The notes under the pieces were generated by a model, which saw nothing but the letters and a program-made list of their open reading frames with translations, made no database searches and was not told where the DNA came from. Source: RGIG3159 sp045640565 (GTDB lineage: Bacteria > Bacillota > Clostridia > Oscillospirales > Oscillospiraceae). Taken from it: 64,000 bases of DNA. The stretch is taken from contig JAZUFG010000076.1 in the NCBI GenBank assembly GCA_045640565.1, positions 5,799 to 69,798 of the forward strand, written 5' to 3'. Position numbers and translations under genes: made by a program. The first letter of the stretch is position 1, and the number at the start of each line of letters is the position of its first letter. Below are positions 17,401-24,634 of the stretch, piece by piece.

Positions 17401-18392
17401 TTACCTTCCACCGTCAGGAAGGTATCTTCCTCCAGGGCGGCAACGATGCCCACATGGGTGGTATTGCTTTCCTCCAGGCCGTCCCGGTCAAAGAAGACCA
17501 GATCGCCCACCCGGGGGGTAAAGTCGGCATCCGCAAAGCGGCCCAGGGTTTTCAGTTCGCTGACCCAGGCAGTGCAGCCGGCAGCCGAGGGGATGACCTC
17601 CTCCGGCACATTTGCATAGCGGAGGCAGAAGGAGATGAACATGGCGCACCAATCCCCGTAGGCATCGCCGTACCATTCGCCGTAGCGGGTATAGCCGTTT
17701 TTGCCGCCGGCCTTGTTATAACGGAAGTTCTTTTCGCTCTCCGTATAGCCCAGCTGGGTGCGGGCAATGGCCAGCAGGTCTTCGGCATAATCGCCGGTCA
17801 GGATCGCAGAGGCAAGGGACTTCTCCCAGATCTCTCGGTTCTCCAGGTCCGCAGTATCGTCACTGGCCTCCCGGTAGCATTCGTCCCCGTGGACATGCTC
17901 CTCTTCCCCGCAGGAAAGATAACGATAGCATTCCTCGCTGTGGACATGGCCCTCTTCCAATTCGCAGGTGAGCGTCTTGATCTGCTCATAGCAGGCATCT
18001 TCGTGGCTGTGGCCTTTAGACTCCTCCAGCCCGCAGATCAGCTCGTGGGATTCAGGGTCATAGCAAGCATCCCCGTGGGTGTGGCCTTCGGACTCCTCCA
18101 GCTCACAGACCAGCTCGCCCCGCTCCAGGGTATAGCAGGCCTCCCCATGGGCATGGCCTTCCTCCAAGCCGCAAAGGGCTTCCTCGCTGACTGCATAGCA
18201 TTCCTCGGAATGGGTATGTTCCTCCTTGCCGCAAATCAGCTCCCGGTTCATGGTGATGGCGGGCAGCACAAGGGAGGAAACCGTGGCAAGCACGACTCCC
18301 AGGGAAATCAATCCCGCCGTCCGACGGGTGCGTTTCTCCGTCCGGTGGACCCTATTCATTTTTGCCGTTTCCTGCAAGAAATCCTGACGCAT
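14412..18392 (-). CDS. Giant pilus tip adhesin: Cys/His repeats, CHAP, vWA, Cna-B, LPATG
   Basis: This 1326-residue surface protein starts with a basic stretch and a signal-anchor helix (about 24-48). Six repeats of a C-x-x-E-E...H-x-H...C-Y unit follow (about 52-175). Next is a CHAP-type cysteine amidase/peptidase domain (about 195-355; GDWCAMFISFC, THVGIVA, VEGNHY). A long very acidic region follows, then a von Willebrand A domain with an intact MIDAS (MLIVLDKSNSM and VFISDG), a Cna-B-like domain, and LPATG with a membrane helix. vWA proteins cap Gram-positive pili and bind host or carbohydrate ligands. The CHAP domain may cut peptidoglycan during export. The start at 18392 follows GGAGA. 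Confidence 0.92.
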   Translation of the reverse strand: MRQDFLQETAKMNRVHRTEKRTRRTAGLISLGVVLATVSSLVLPAITMNRELICGKEEHTHSEECYAVSEEALCGLEEGHAHGEACYTLERGELVCELEESEGHTHGDACYDPESHELICGLEESKGHSHEDACYEQIKTLTCELEEGHVHSEECYRYLSCGEEEHVHGDECYREASDDTADLENREIWEKSLASAILTGDYAEDLLAIARTQLGYTESEKNFRYNKAGGKNGYTRYGEWYGDAYGDWCAMFISFCLRYANVPEEVIPSAAGCTAWVSELKTLGRFADADFTPRVGDLVFFDRDGLEESNTTHVGIVAALEEDTFLTVEGNHYDKVCCGEYAYDNAEIYGFGLLSELKDETKLTYEDENLSATLTLAPALSGTATLSLEKVDPKEDTELWKNMALPVLSSAQEEEEELHALDLYRFRVTQNGEDLDLTGYELTLEANLEKPALEEAPEDEGLRSYALILLSEEELAALEAEKEEPEEEAEIDPIAYALAALLPTDLEEPEEAEESEEEKEPEIIEETEDYETAKVSVEPNPDEDSAERIEEPVITGQEPEENIESLEANESEEPFPEMRAEPLDTWEYGEEDYCLSYSGEDKLYGFALAAQHAKEETPILMKSVAPMRLGATLRASSEPAAGGYLSQQKTIDWLGDKSTTVNNPDTDLDDGSAASSLKEFYRLYLNAGPYEQTEAMDMLIVLDKSNSMIHDTMKDVRDHNGNYDYRWVAIDEIVNGYGTGSAHKKGFLESFMELNEQNRYAVVSFGGAVDGAGAINLKDGHPKTGTLYYLNDAKFETDGWMSSYVNVDCHPNNGTIKWGTNYCAAIYRAMDMLALGDTENRKTIMVFISDGVPTFWMDDKNTRYGNGQEKEEKSSDNDGSFDDNTPYKTGVSTKAQNTKQTKARIDELHEAYPTVDVFAIGVSSSLENDKELLEYMAGEGDVVTSSEYSNLLTKLEEILGINRDFKKLTITDQLSDYVSLYGENADIKVTVKDSNNSKKTLYERSICSGTFTDSTTTAGKTENFTADNKTDNKPILTSVSYNAETKTISAVFNPDLQLLIEDKYELSFNVRLTKTAKDTYEANLLDGADPYGSTVGDPKTDYESNSTSSGKPGFHSNTAATASYEIGEEEYDIPYAHPVVQTESNLLSITVSKQWDSSIGDANKKEVTVKLYSAIEDATELTPLMDDSGVSPVQKILTLNAENGWSATVEKLKPYNDSGQTISYYIIEEPLDGYIAAYDAPVYDRTIGGAGGYTAGKVTVAEEATDNVYLAAATVTNSPGVILPATGGSGNTIFMELGTVFLGLGFLLLIKNNIIHNNTLKRGKKA

Positions 18393-18431
18393 GGCAATTC
18401 TCCGTTTAAACCGCGTTATGCGGTGTATTTC

Positions 18432-19139
18432 TTATTGATTATCTCTCCGAAAGAAGGAGCCGACCCGTTCCTGAACCCGGTCTGCATGCTCCCCGAAGGA
18501 ATCTGCAAGGCCCTGGTAGGTCTCCCGAATGATGGGGCCTATGCCCGCTTCCGCAAGCTCGTTCAAGGGACCGATTCGCTCAAAGGGCCAGACGCTGAAA
18601 ATGAGCTTGCCGATCATCTGTTCCCGGTCCACACAGCCAAGGGCGGTGTTCCGGCTGTCCAGGGCGGTGGCACGGTGGTCCCCCAGGAGGAAGTATTTCT
18701 CCTCCGGCACCTGGTAGGGCAGCTCGATGTTACAGTCACCGAAGGCCTTCTCCGTCAGATAGGGCTCCTCCAGATATTCGCCGTCCACATAGACATTGCC
18801 CTCTTCATCGATGTTGACCCATTCTCCCGGACCGGCAATATAGCGTTTCACCAAAACTTTATTCTCATAGTAGAAGGCGACGATATCGCCCCGGCGGAGC
18901 TCCGAGCCCTTGATCGCCGTCACGATCTCTCCCTCTACCAGGGTGGGCTCCATGGAAGTTCCGTAGATTCGCAGAACCGGAAGCAGAAGCATAACGATCA
19001 GCACCACCACGGCCGCCAGCGAAATCAGGGAAAGGACCGTGCTGCGCAGAATCTTTCGGAAGCTTTGCTTATACTGCTCTTTTTCCAGCTCGCGGACAAG
19101 CTCTTCCTCATTGGGAAGGATCAACTTTTCTTCATTCAC
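18432..19139 (-). CDS. lepB: Signal peptidase I of the pilus operon
   Basis: The 235-residue protein has one membrane helix (about 33-55), the catalytic serine motif GTSMEPTL, the lysine motif VKRYIAGPGE and the conserved GDHRATALDSR. It carries an unusual N-terminal acidic/basic extension and a C-terminal tail of about 45 residues beyond the fold. As the first gene of the pilus operon it probably processes the pilins or assists assembly, as SipA-type peptidases do in other pilus loci; here that is inference from position. The start follows AAGGGA. Confidence 0.93.
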   Translation of the reverse strand: MNEEKLILPNEEELVRELEKEQYKQSFRKILRSTVLSLISLAAVVVLIVMLLLPVLRIYGTSMEPTLVEGEIVTAIKGSELRRGDIVAFYYENKVLVKRYIAGPGEWVNIDEEGNVYVDGEYLEEPYLTEKAFGDCNIELPYQVPEEKYFLLGDHRATALDSRNTALGCVDREQMIGKLIFSVWPFERIGPLNELAEAGIGPIIRETYQGLADSFGEHADRVQERVGSFFRRDNQ

Positions 19140-19174
19140 CGCTTGTCCCTTTCCTCCCTATAGACATAGTGCGT

Positions 19175-19240
19175 GCATTTTGGAATATGTTACCATAAGT
19201 AACAAAAAAATTACAAGGATTATTTGCAAATAATTACAAA
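19175..19240 (-). promoter_or_regulatory. Promoter/operator region of the pilus operon
   Basis: On the minus strand a weak TTGTAA...TAACAT pair with 18-bp spacing precedes the signal peptidase gene. Two symmetric sites lie here: the perfect 14-bp palindrome TTATTTGCAAATAA (19220-19233), with TTGTAA on both sides, and GTTAC-N5-GTAAC overlapping the -10. These are candidate operators; no regulator gene is adjacent. Confidence 0.5.
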
Positions 19241-19298
19241 TTTTTTCTTTTTGATATGAAGACTTTTATGTTCTAAATAAGCTATGGAAAGAGGACAT

Positions 19299-19336
19299 AA
19301 AAAATCCCCTTCTGTCCGAAGACAAAAGGAGATTCT
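19299..19336 (-). terminator. Terminator of pfkA
   Basis: On the minus strand a 14-bp stem with G-U pairs is closed by a UUCG tetraloop and followed by TTTTTT. Confidence 0.85.
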
Positions 19337-19357
19337 TTTCTATTCCTTTATCGGGAC

Positions 19358-20314
19358 TCATGCCAGGCCCATGGCCATGCGGTAGAGTTCCTTATCGAAG
19401 ACCTTCTTCATTTCCAAAGCCTCCCGGATATCCATGTCGATGATCTCGCTGCGGTGCTTGCCCACGACCCGGCTGCTTTTTCCCTCCAGGAGCAGATCCA
19501 CCGCCGCTGTGCCCAACTGGCAGGCCAGGAGCCGATCCCGGTAGGTGGGGGACCCGCCCCGCTGGATGTAGCCCAGGCGAGTCTGGCGGAGCTTGACGGA
19601 GGAATAGTTCTCAAACTTCTCGCAGAACTCCTCTACCCTGCCTGCACCCTCTGCCAACACGACCAGAATGGACTTTTTGCCCAACTGAGCGCTCAGCTCA
19701 ATATCCTTGGCAATCCCCTCCACACTGTAGGGAACCTCCGGCACCAGAATATATTCTGCGCCCCCTGCGATCCCGGCATGGAGGGCAATGTCGCCGCAAT
19801 GTCTTCCCATAACCTCCACCACGGTGACCCGGTTGTGGGAATCCATGGTGTCCCGAAGGCTGTTGATGGCCCAAAGGACATTATTGACCGCCGTATCAAA
19901 ACCGATGGTATAGTCGGTATAGGCAATGTCGTTATCAATGGTACCGGGAATCCCGATCACCTTGACGCCCGTATCCTCCGCCAGAGCAGATGCGCCCCGG
20001 AAGGAACCGTCGCCACCAATGACGATCAGTCCGTCAACATGGTGCTGGCGCAGGACCTCCCCGGCATGCAGGCGGGTCTCCCGCTCCAGAAAAGCAGCAC
20101 AACGGGCAGACTGCAGAAAGGTGCCGCCCCGCTGGATAATGCCGGAAACAGACCGGCGGTCCAAGTCTATAATATCATCCTCAACCAGGCCCTTATACCC
20201 CTGCTGGACACCGCAGATCTCCAGCCCCTTGGACAGGCCGTAACGGACGACCGCACGCACGCAGGCATTCATGCCCGGCGCATCGCCGCCGCTGGTCAAA
20301 ACCGCAATTTTCAT
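19358..20314 (-). CDS. pfkA: ATP-dependent 6-phosphofructokinase
   Basis: The 318-residue length equals that of bacterial PfkA. Motifs are KIAVLTSGGDAPGMN (ATP site), GGDGSFRGA, the catalytic GTIDNDIAYTDYTIGFDTA and MGRHCGDIAL. The Gly after GGD at the nucleotide site fits the ATP rather than the pyrophosphate type. It phosphorylates fructose 6-phosphate in glycolysis. Longer frames upstream exist, but the ATG at 20314 has GGGAGG six bases before it, whereas the ATG at 20320 abuts that site. It appears to be a single-gene unit with its own terminator. Confidence 0.97.
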   Translation of the reverse strand: MKIAVLTSGGDAPGMNACVRAVVRYGLSKGLEICGVQQGYKGLVEDDIIDLDRRSVSGIIQRGGTFLQSARCAAFLERETRLHAGEVLRQHHVDGLIVIGGDGSFRGASALAEDTGVKVIGIPGTIDNDIAYTDYTIGFDTAVNNVLWAINSLRDTMDSHNRVTVVEVMGRHCGDIALHAGIAGGAEYILVPEVPYSVEGIAKDIELSAQLGKKSILVVLAEGAGRVEEFCEKFENYSSVKLRQTRLGYIQRGGSPTYRDRLLACQLGTAAVDLLLEGKSSRVVGKHRSEIIDMDIREALEMKKVFDKELYRMAMGLA

Positions 20315-20387
20315 TTTCATCCTCCCAGGCTCAATTGAGCCCACATTATAGCACAGGAAAAGGGGAAAATCAATGCAAGGCGATATG

Positions 20388-20468
20388 GCCAATTGATAAT
20401 TGATAATTGACAATGGATAATTGTCCGCTGCGGCGGGGATGGAAAGGAGTTAGGAGTGAGGAGTTAGG
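20388..20468. repeat. Simple AT-rich and GAGTTAGG-type intergenic repeat
   Basis: Tandem variants of AATTGATAATTG/GACAATGGATAATTG (about 20390-20422) are followed by GGAGTTAGGAGTGAGGAGTTAGG (two interleaved copies). They lie between pfkA and the hydrolase gene and touch the hydrolase stop. They do not code for anything recognisable and look like dispersed intergenic repeats. Confidence 0.6.
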
Positions 20469-21397
20469 TGGACTTTCTCCCGGATCCAGGAGAGAATATC
20501 CTCATAGACCTCCCGGCGGTTCAGCTCATTGAGCATTTCATGCCGACCGCCCGAGTAGAGCTGAATGGAAATATCCTGCATTCCCGCCTTGCGGAAGAGC
20601 TCCGCAGCCTTGTCCACCCCGGCGCCGTAGTCCCCCACCGGGTCTCCGTCTCCGGAAACAAAAAAGACAGGGAGATCCTTCTTCATCCGGGCGAGGTTTT
20701 CCTCCCGGGAAATGAAACGGATGCCCCACATCATATCCCGGTAAAGGGAGGCTGCAGCCACGAAACCGCAGAGGGGATCCTCAACATATTTCTGCACGAT
20801 CTCCTCATCCCGGGTAAGCCAGTCAAAGGCTGTTTTGGCATCCGGGATCTTTTTGAGATAGGAACCGAAGGCGATCTTATTCAGGAGCGCACCGGAAGCC
20901 CGGGGGCCCTTCTTCTTCACTTCCCGATTGGCCAGGAAGAGACCTGCCTTGACCAGGAGGGCGCTCTGCTGCCCGGTACCGCTCAGGATAAGGGCATCCA
21001 GATCCTCCGGGAAGCGGATGACATAGGTTCTGGAGAGGAAGCTTCCCATACTATGGCCAAAGAGAATATAGGGGAGATCCGGATATTCCTCCTTCATTCT
21101 ATCGTGAAGGAGCTTCATATCCTCCACCACATAGTTCCAGCCGTCCTCTTCGGCAAAGAAACCCTTTTCTTCTTCCGAGGCAATGCTCTTTCCGTGGCCC
21201 AGATGGTCATTTGCCGCCACCAGATAGCCCTGCCCGGCCAGGAAGCTCATAAAATCCCGATAACGCTCCGAATGATCGCCGATACCGTGGGAAATCTGGA
21301 CAATGCCCCGCTTTTCACCCTCCGGGACGCAGAGAAGCCCACGGATGATATTCTTCCCCGTGGATGACAGGTACGAATAATCGCGAAACTCCGGCAT
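20450..21397 (-). CDS. Alpha/beta hydrolase (monoacylglycerol lipase/lysophospholipase-like)
   Basis: The 315-residue protein has the serine-aminopeptidase-S33/Hydrolase_4 fold. The oxyanion motif is SHGIGDHSERY, the nucleophile elbow GHSMGS, an acid residue lies in FVSGDGDPVGDYG, and the catalytic His in GGRHEMLNE. There is no signal peptide, so it is cytoplasmic. Such proteins cleave monoglycerides or lysophospholipids; the substrate is not defined here. The start follows TAGGAGGGG. The stop lies inside a low-complexity repeat, so the last few codons may be repeat-derived. Confidence 0.9.
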   Translation of the reverse strand: MPEFRDYSYLSSTGKNIIRGLLCVPEGEKRGIVQISHGIGDHSERYRDFMSFLAGQGYLVAANDHLGHGKSIASEEEKGFFAEEDGWNYVVEDMKLLHDRMKEEYPDLPYILFGHSMGSFLSRTYVIRFPEDLDALILSGTGQQSALLVKAGLFLANREVKKKGPRASGALLNKIAFGSYLKKIPDAKTAFDWLTRDEEIVQKYVEDPLCGFVAAASLYRDMMWGIRFISREENLARMKKDLPVFFVSGDGDPVGDYGAGVDKAAELFRKAGMQDISIQLYSGGRHEMLNELNRREVYEDILSWIREKVHLTPHS

Positions 21398-21560
21398 AGT
21401 ATCCCCTCCTACAATCTTTATGAATTTTTTTCTAATTTGTATACTACATGTTTCCTAAGAAAAAAGCAAGAGGAAAAATTTCTCCGCACTCCAAATTGTT
21501 TTTAAAAGTCAATCCCGGCTGCATTGAAAAAGGCGCTGAAATGATAAAAATCCAAAAATC

Positions 21561-21858
21561 AGGTAGCAGAGGTAGCAGTAAGGTAGCAGCAAAAGCACAG
21601 TACTGCTACCCCGAAAAAGCTATATATATCAACGGATTTTGTGATTTTGGTAGCAGTTGTAGCACGTTTTTAAACTTCTCGCGTGAGCTTGAAAAGAGCG
21701 GTTCCAGGAAATGGGTACAGAAAAAGTGAAAAAACGGAGAGAAGAATTTGAATTTGCTGCTACCTCTGCTACCAAAATGTGAAAAAGCCTTACGGCATAA
21801 GGGAAATCGTGGGTAGCAGAACTCATAAGTTCTGCTACCCCGCTGCTACCTGCTGCCA
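21561..21858. repeat. Intergenic element, copy 1 (GGTAGCAG word)
   Basis: About ten copies of the word GGTAGCAG occur in both orientations. They include three direct copies (21562-21589), two inverted arms of 21 bp that match at 19 positions (21644-21664 and 21758-21778), and a perfect hairpin GGGTAGCAGAACT/AGTTCTGCTACCC (about 21811-21840). The backbone (CGAAAAAGCTATATATATCA, CTCGCGTGAGCT, GGAAATGGGT, CGGCATAAGGGAAA) recurs at 29925-30160, but with the word GGTAGAGG. No protein-coding frame is convincing. The rest of the 562-base gap (21398-21560 and 21859-21959) holds nothing else except the start region of the next gene. Confidence 0.75.
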
Positions 21859-21959
21859 GCAATAACACCGGAAAGCAAATCTCTCTTTCAAATAGACTTT
21901 TTTTCTCCCCTGTGCTATAATTTCTGCACAAAAAACTTATATTTTTAAGGAGAATCTAT

Positions 21960-22976
21960 ATGAATGAAGTGAAACTGAACCTGCTTTACCTCAACCGGGA
22001 TGAGGTCATTGAACTGGGGGGCGAAGATATGTCCCTGGCCGTTTCGGATATGGAAGCCCTCCTGGCGCTGCGGGAGCAGGGAGATGTGCGGGTCCCGGAT
22101 AAGGTCTCCATGAACTTCGGCAAGACCATTGCGGAAGAAAAGACCATGGGCCGGATCAATTCCATGCCCGGTTATGTGGGCGGAGATTATCACATGGCCG
22201 GCATGAAATGGGTGGGCAGCAACCCCGGCAACCTGCAGAAAGGTCTGCCCCGGGCTTCCGCCATTACCATTTTAAATGACCCGGACACCAAGTTCCCCTT
22301 GGCCATCATGGACGGCACCGTCATCAGCAATACCCGGACAGGAGCCATCGGCGGACTGGCCGTCAAGTATCTTTCCAAAAAGAATGCCGAAAGCCTCTTT
22401 ATTTTCGGGGCGGGCCTCATTGCCGAATATATGTTGGAGGCTGCCAAGGTAGGCTGCCCCGGCCTTTCCCGAATCTATGTTTATGACCTGGTGAAGGAAC
22501 GGACGGAATCCTTCGCCGAGAGAATGACCTCCCGCCTGGGGATCCCCGTGACTGCAGCGGAAAAGGAGCTCTCCAGGGACTGCGATATCGTGGTCACTGC
22601 CACCGGCGCTGCCAGCCCCGTAGTCAGCTTCTCCGACCTGGGCAAGGGTGCCCTCTATATCAACTTCGGCGGCTATGAATGCAGCTACGACACCGTATCC
22701 GAAGCAGACAAGCGTTTTGTGGACAACTGGCAGGCCGTCAAGCACAGAAACACCTCCGCCATCGCAAAGATGGTCAATGAGGGCCTGATGGACGAAAGCC
22801 TTGTGGACGGCGAATTGGGTACCGTGATCACCGGCGCAAAGGCCGGCCGCAGCTCTGACCAAGAGATCATCTATTTCAACTGTGTGGGCATGGGAATCGA
22901 AGATGTGGCCATTGCCACCCGGGTTTACCGCAAGGCTCTGGCAGAACACAAGGGTACCCTGCTGAAATACTGGTAA
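21960..22976 (+). CDS. Ornithine cyclodeaminase/mu-crystallin family protein
   Basis: The 338-residue protein matches the OCD/mu-crystallin family. It has an N-terminal substrate-binding part (PDKVSMNFG, INSMPGYVGG, GMKWVGSNP), a Rossmann motif FGAGLIAEYMLEA and the conserved GELGTVITG. Family members include ornithine cyclodeaminase, alanine dehydrogenase, ketimine reductases such as pyrroline-2-carboxylate reductase, and opine-type synthases. The exact reaction cannot be chosen. The AcnX pair 8 kb away is a family sometimes linked with pyrroline-2-carboxylate, which keeps a ketimine reductase role open. The start follows AAGGAGA; the exonuclease gene is 57 bases downstream and probably co-transcribed. 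Confidence 0.9.
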   Translation: MNEVKLNLLYLNRDEVIELGGEDMSLAVSDMEALLALREQGDVRVPDKVSMNFGKTIAEEKTMGRINSMPGYVGGDYHMAGMKWVGSNPGNLQKGLPRASAITILNDPDTKFPLAIMDGTVISNTRTGAIGGLAVKYLSKKNAESLFIFGAGLIAEYMLEAAKVGCPGLSRIYVYDLVKERTESFAERMTSRLGIPVTAAEKELSRDCDIVVTATGAASPVVSFSDLGKGALYINFGGYECSYDTVSEADKRFVDNWQAVKHRNTSAIAKMVNEGLMDESLVDGELGTVITGAKAGRSSDQEIIYFNCVGMGIEDVAIATRVYRKALAEHKGTLLKYW

Positions 22977-23033
22977 GCAGTTGTGGGAATCGTCCCTGTC
23001 GGAAAAAAAAACAAAAAACATGGAGAACAAACA

Positions 23034-23864
23034 ATGAAAAAATGCATTTCCTGGAATATTGACTCTTTGAATGCAGCCCTGACCTCGGACTCTCCCCGCT
23101 CCCTCCTGACCCGGGAGGTCCTGAAAAAGGTGGCCGAAGAGGACCCGGATATTTTTGCCATCCAGGAAACCAAGCTGCCGGAAAGCGGCCCTTCCCCCCT
23201 GCATCTGGAACTCCTGAAGGCCTATTTCCCGGGCTACAAAGCGGAATGGTCCAGCTCTGCCCCTCCTGCAAAGAAGGGCTATGCGGGAACCATGGTGCTC
23301 TATAAGGAGGCCCTGCAGGCAGAGATCTCCCGTCCCCTTTTGGATGCCCCCGGCACCATGGACAGCGAGGGGCGGATCCTTACTTTGGAATTCCCGGATT
23401 TTTATTTTGTGAACGTCTATACCCCCAATGCCGGAGACGGACTGAAACGCCTGCCGGAGCGGCAGGAATGGGACAGGCTCTACGGGAACTACCTGCAGGG
23501 GCTCAGCGCAAAAAAGCCCGTGCTTGCCTGCGGGGACTTCAATGTGGCCCATGAGGAAATCGACCTGGCCCATCCGGAGAGCAACCACCTCTCCGCAGGC
23601 TTCACGGACGAGGAGCGGGCAGGCTTCACGGAGATCCTGGGAAAGGGCTTCACGGACAGCTTCCGCTATCTCCATCCCGGTCAGGAAGGCATCTACTCCT
23701 GGTGGAGCCAACGAATCCGGGTTGCCAAGCAGAACAATGCGGGCTGGAGAATCGATTATTTCCTGGTCAGCGAGCGCTGCCGGGACCTGATCCGCAAATC
23801 CGAAATGCTGGATTCCGGAGAGCGGGCAGACCATGCGCCCATCCTTCTCATTATTGACCTGTAA
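23034..23864 (+). CDS. xth: Exodeoxyribonuclease III (AP endonuclease)
   Basis: The 276-residue protein has the ExoIII/APE1 fold. Motifs are SWNIDSLNA, the metal-binding Glu in FAIQETKLP, GDFNVAHEEIDLAHP, and the His in RADHAPIL. It should cut DNA 5' to abasic sites in base-excision repair. The start at 23034 follows GGAGA; an earlier in-frame ATG at 22983 lacks a ribosome binding site. It is followed by a strong bidirectional terminator. Confidence 0.95.
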   Translation: MKKCISWNIDSLNAALTSDSPRSLLTREVLKKVAEEDPDIFAIQETKLPESGPSPLHLELLKAYFPGYKAEWSSSAPPAKKGYAGTMVLYKEALQAEISRPLLDAPGTMDSEGRILTLEFPDFYFVNVYTPNAGDGLKRLPERQEWDRLYGNYLQGLSAKKPVLACGDFNVAHEEIDLAHPESNHLSAGFTDEERAGFTEILGKGFTDSFRYLHPGQEGIYSWWSQRIRVAKQNNAGWRIDYFLVSERCRDLIRKSEMLDSGERADHAPILLIIDL

Positions 23865-23882
23865 AGCAAAATATGCGCTCTA

Positions 23883-23920
23883 AAAATCGGCCACGGGGAT
23901 CATACCCCATGGCCGATTTT
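23883..23920. terminator. Bidirectional terminator between convergent units
   Basis: A 16-bp stem AAAATCGGCCACGGGG/CCCCATGGCCGATTTT with a 6-nt loop has A/T-rich tails on both sides, so it can serve the plus-strand exonuclease gene and the minus-strand cohesin cluster. Confidence 0.88.
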
Positions 23921-23953
23921 GCTTTGTTTTGCAAGTGCTTAAAAGAATATTGC

Positions 23954-24592
23954 TTATTTCTTTACATGTTTTCCTTTATGCTTTCTTTTGCGACAACAGA
24001 TGCAGAGGATGACAATGAAGACTGCAAGGACAAGGAAAACCAAATAGTACCATTCAAAGGAACTCTCGCCTACCTGGACTGTCACATCCTTTGCAGATAC
24101 CTGAAAACTGTCCCGGCCATCCTGCGTAGAAACATGATAGTTTGTATTGCCAACGGCTATTTTGCCTTTATCGCAAATCACTTCAAACTGAAATGTCCCT
24201 AAAAGCGTATCACTATCCCATGGCTCACCCCCAACCATAGACACATAGTTGATATAGTAGGCATGGATTCCATCTTGAAGCTCAACATCATGTGCTTCAA
24301 GGCCGGAGGCTGTAATCTCGCTATTGTTTATTAGGCGAAGGCAGGAACTGTCATATTCTATTTCTGTCTGAAAAGCATATATTTCGTTGCTTTCACCGTC
24401 TGTTTGTCTTAAGGTGAGGGAAAATGTCAAAATATCCCCCATAGCTGCCTGCAGTTCATGTTCCCCATTTGCCGTTAAATCAAATTCGTAGGAGCGAGAA
24501 TCATCCGCTGCGAAAGAAGGAATCAAAAAAGATGCAGCCAGCAGTAAAGCAAAGATTAGAGAAAGCAACTGCTTGGTAAAGTTATGTTTCAT
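23954..24592 (-). CDS. Membrane-anchored cohesin-like surface protein
   Basis: The 212-residue protein has a signal peptide (about 1-28), one beta-rich cohesin-like domain (about 40-170; DILTFSLTL, EIEYDSSCLRL, LLGTFQFEV), a C-terminal membrane helix (about 183-203) and a strongly basic tail. There is no LPXTG. It would display a single cohesin-type module at the cell surface. The ribosome binding site is weak, so translation may depend on the upstream gene that ends 42 bases before it. Assignment to the cohesin family rests on pattern only. Confidence 0.75.
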   Translation of the reverse strand: MKHNFTKQLLSLIFALLLAASFLIPSFAADDSRSYEFDLTANGEHELQAAMGDILTFSLTLRQTDGESNEIYAFQTEIEYDSSCLRLINNSEITASGLEAHDVELQDGIHAYYINYVSMVGGEPWDSDTLLGTFQFEVICDKGKIAVGNTNYHVSTQDGRDSFQVSAKDVTVQVGESSFEWYYLVFLVLAVFIVILCICCRKRKHKGKHVKK

Positions 24593-24634
24593 TTTTTACA
24601 TGAGGGCTTAAATATTCTGCCCTATCATCATATT

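Noticed and set aside
21561..21858. Repeated GGTAGCAG words as a CRISPR array
   Set aside because: The words are 8 bases, occur in both orientations, have irregular spacing and no cas genes are near.
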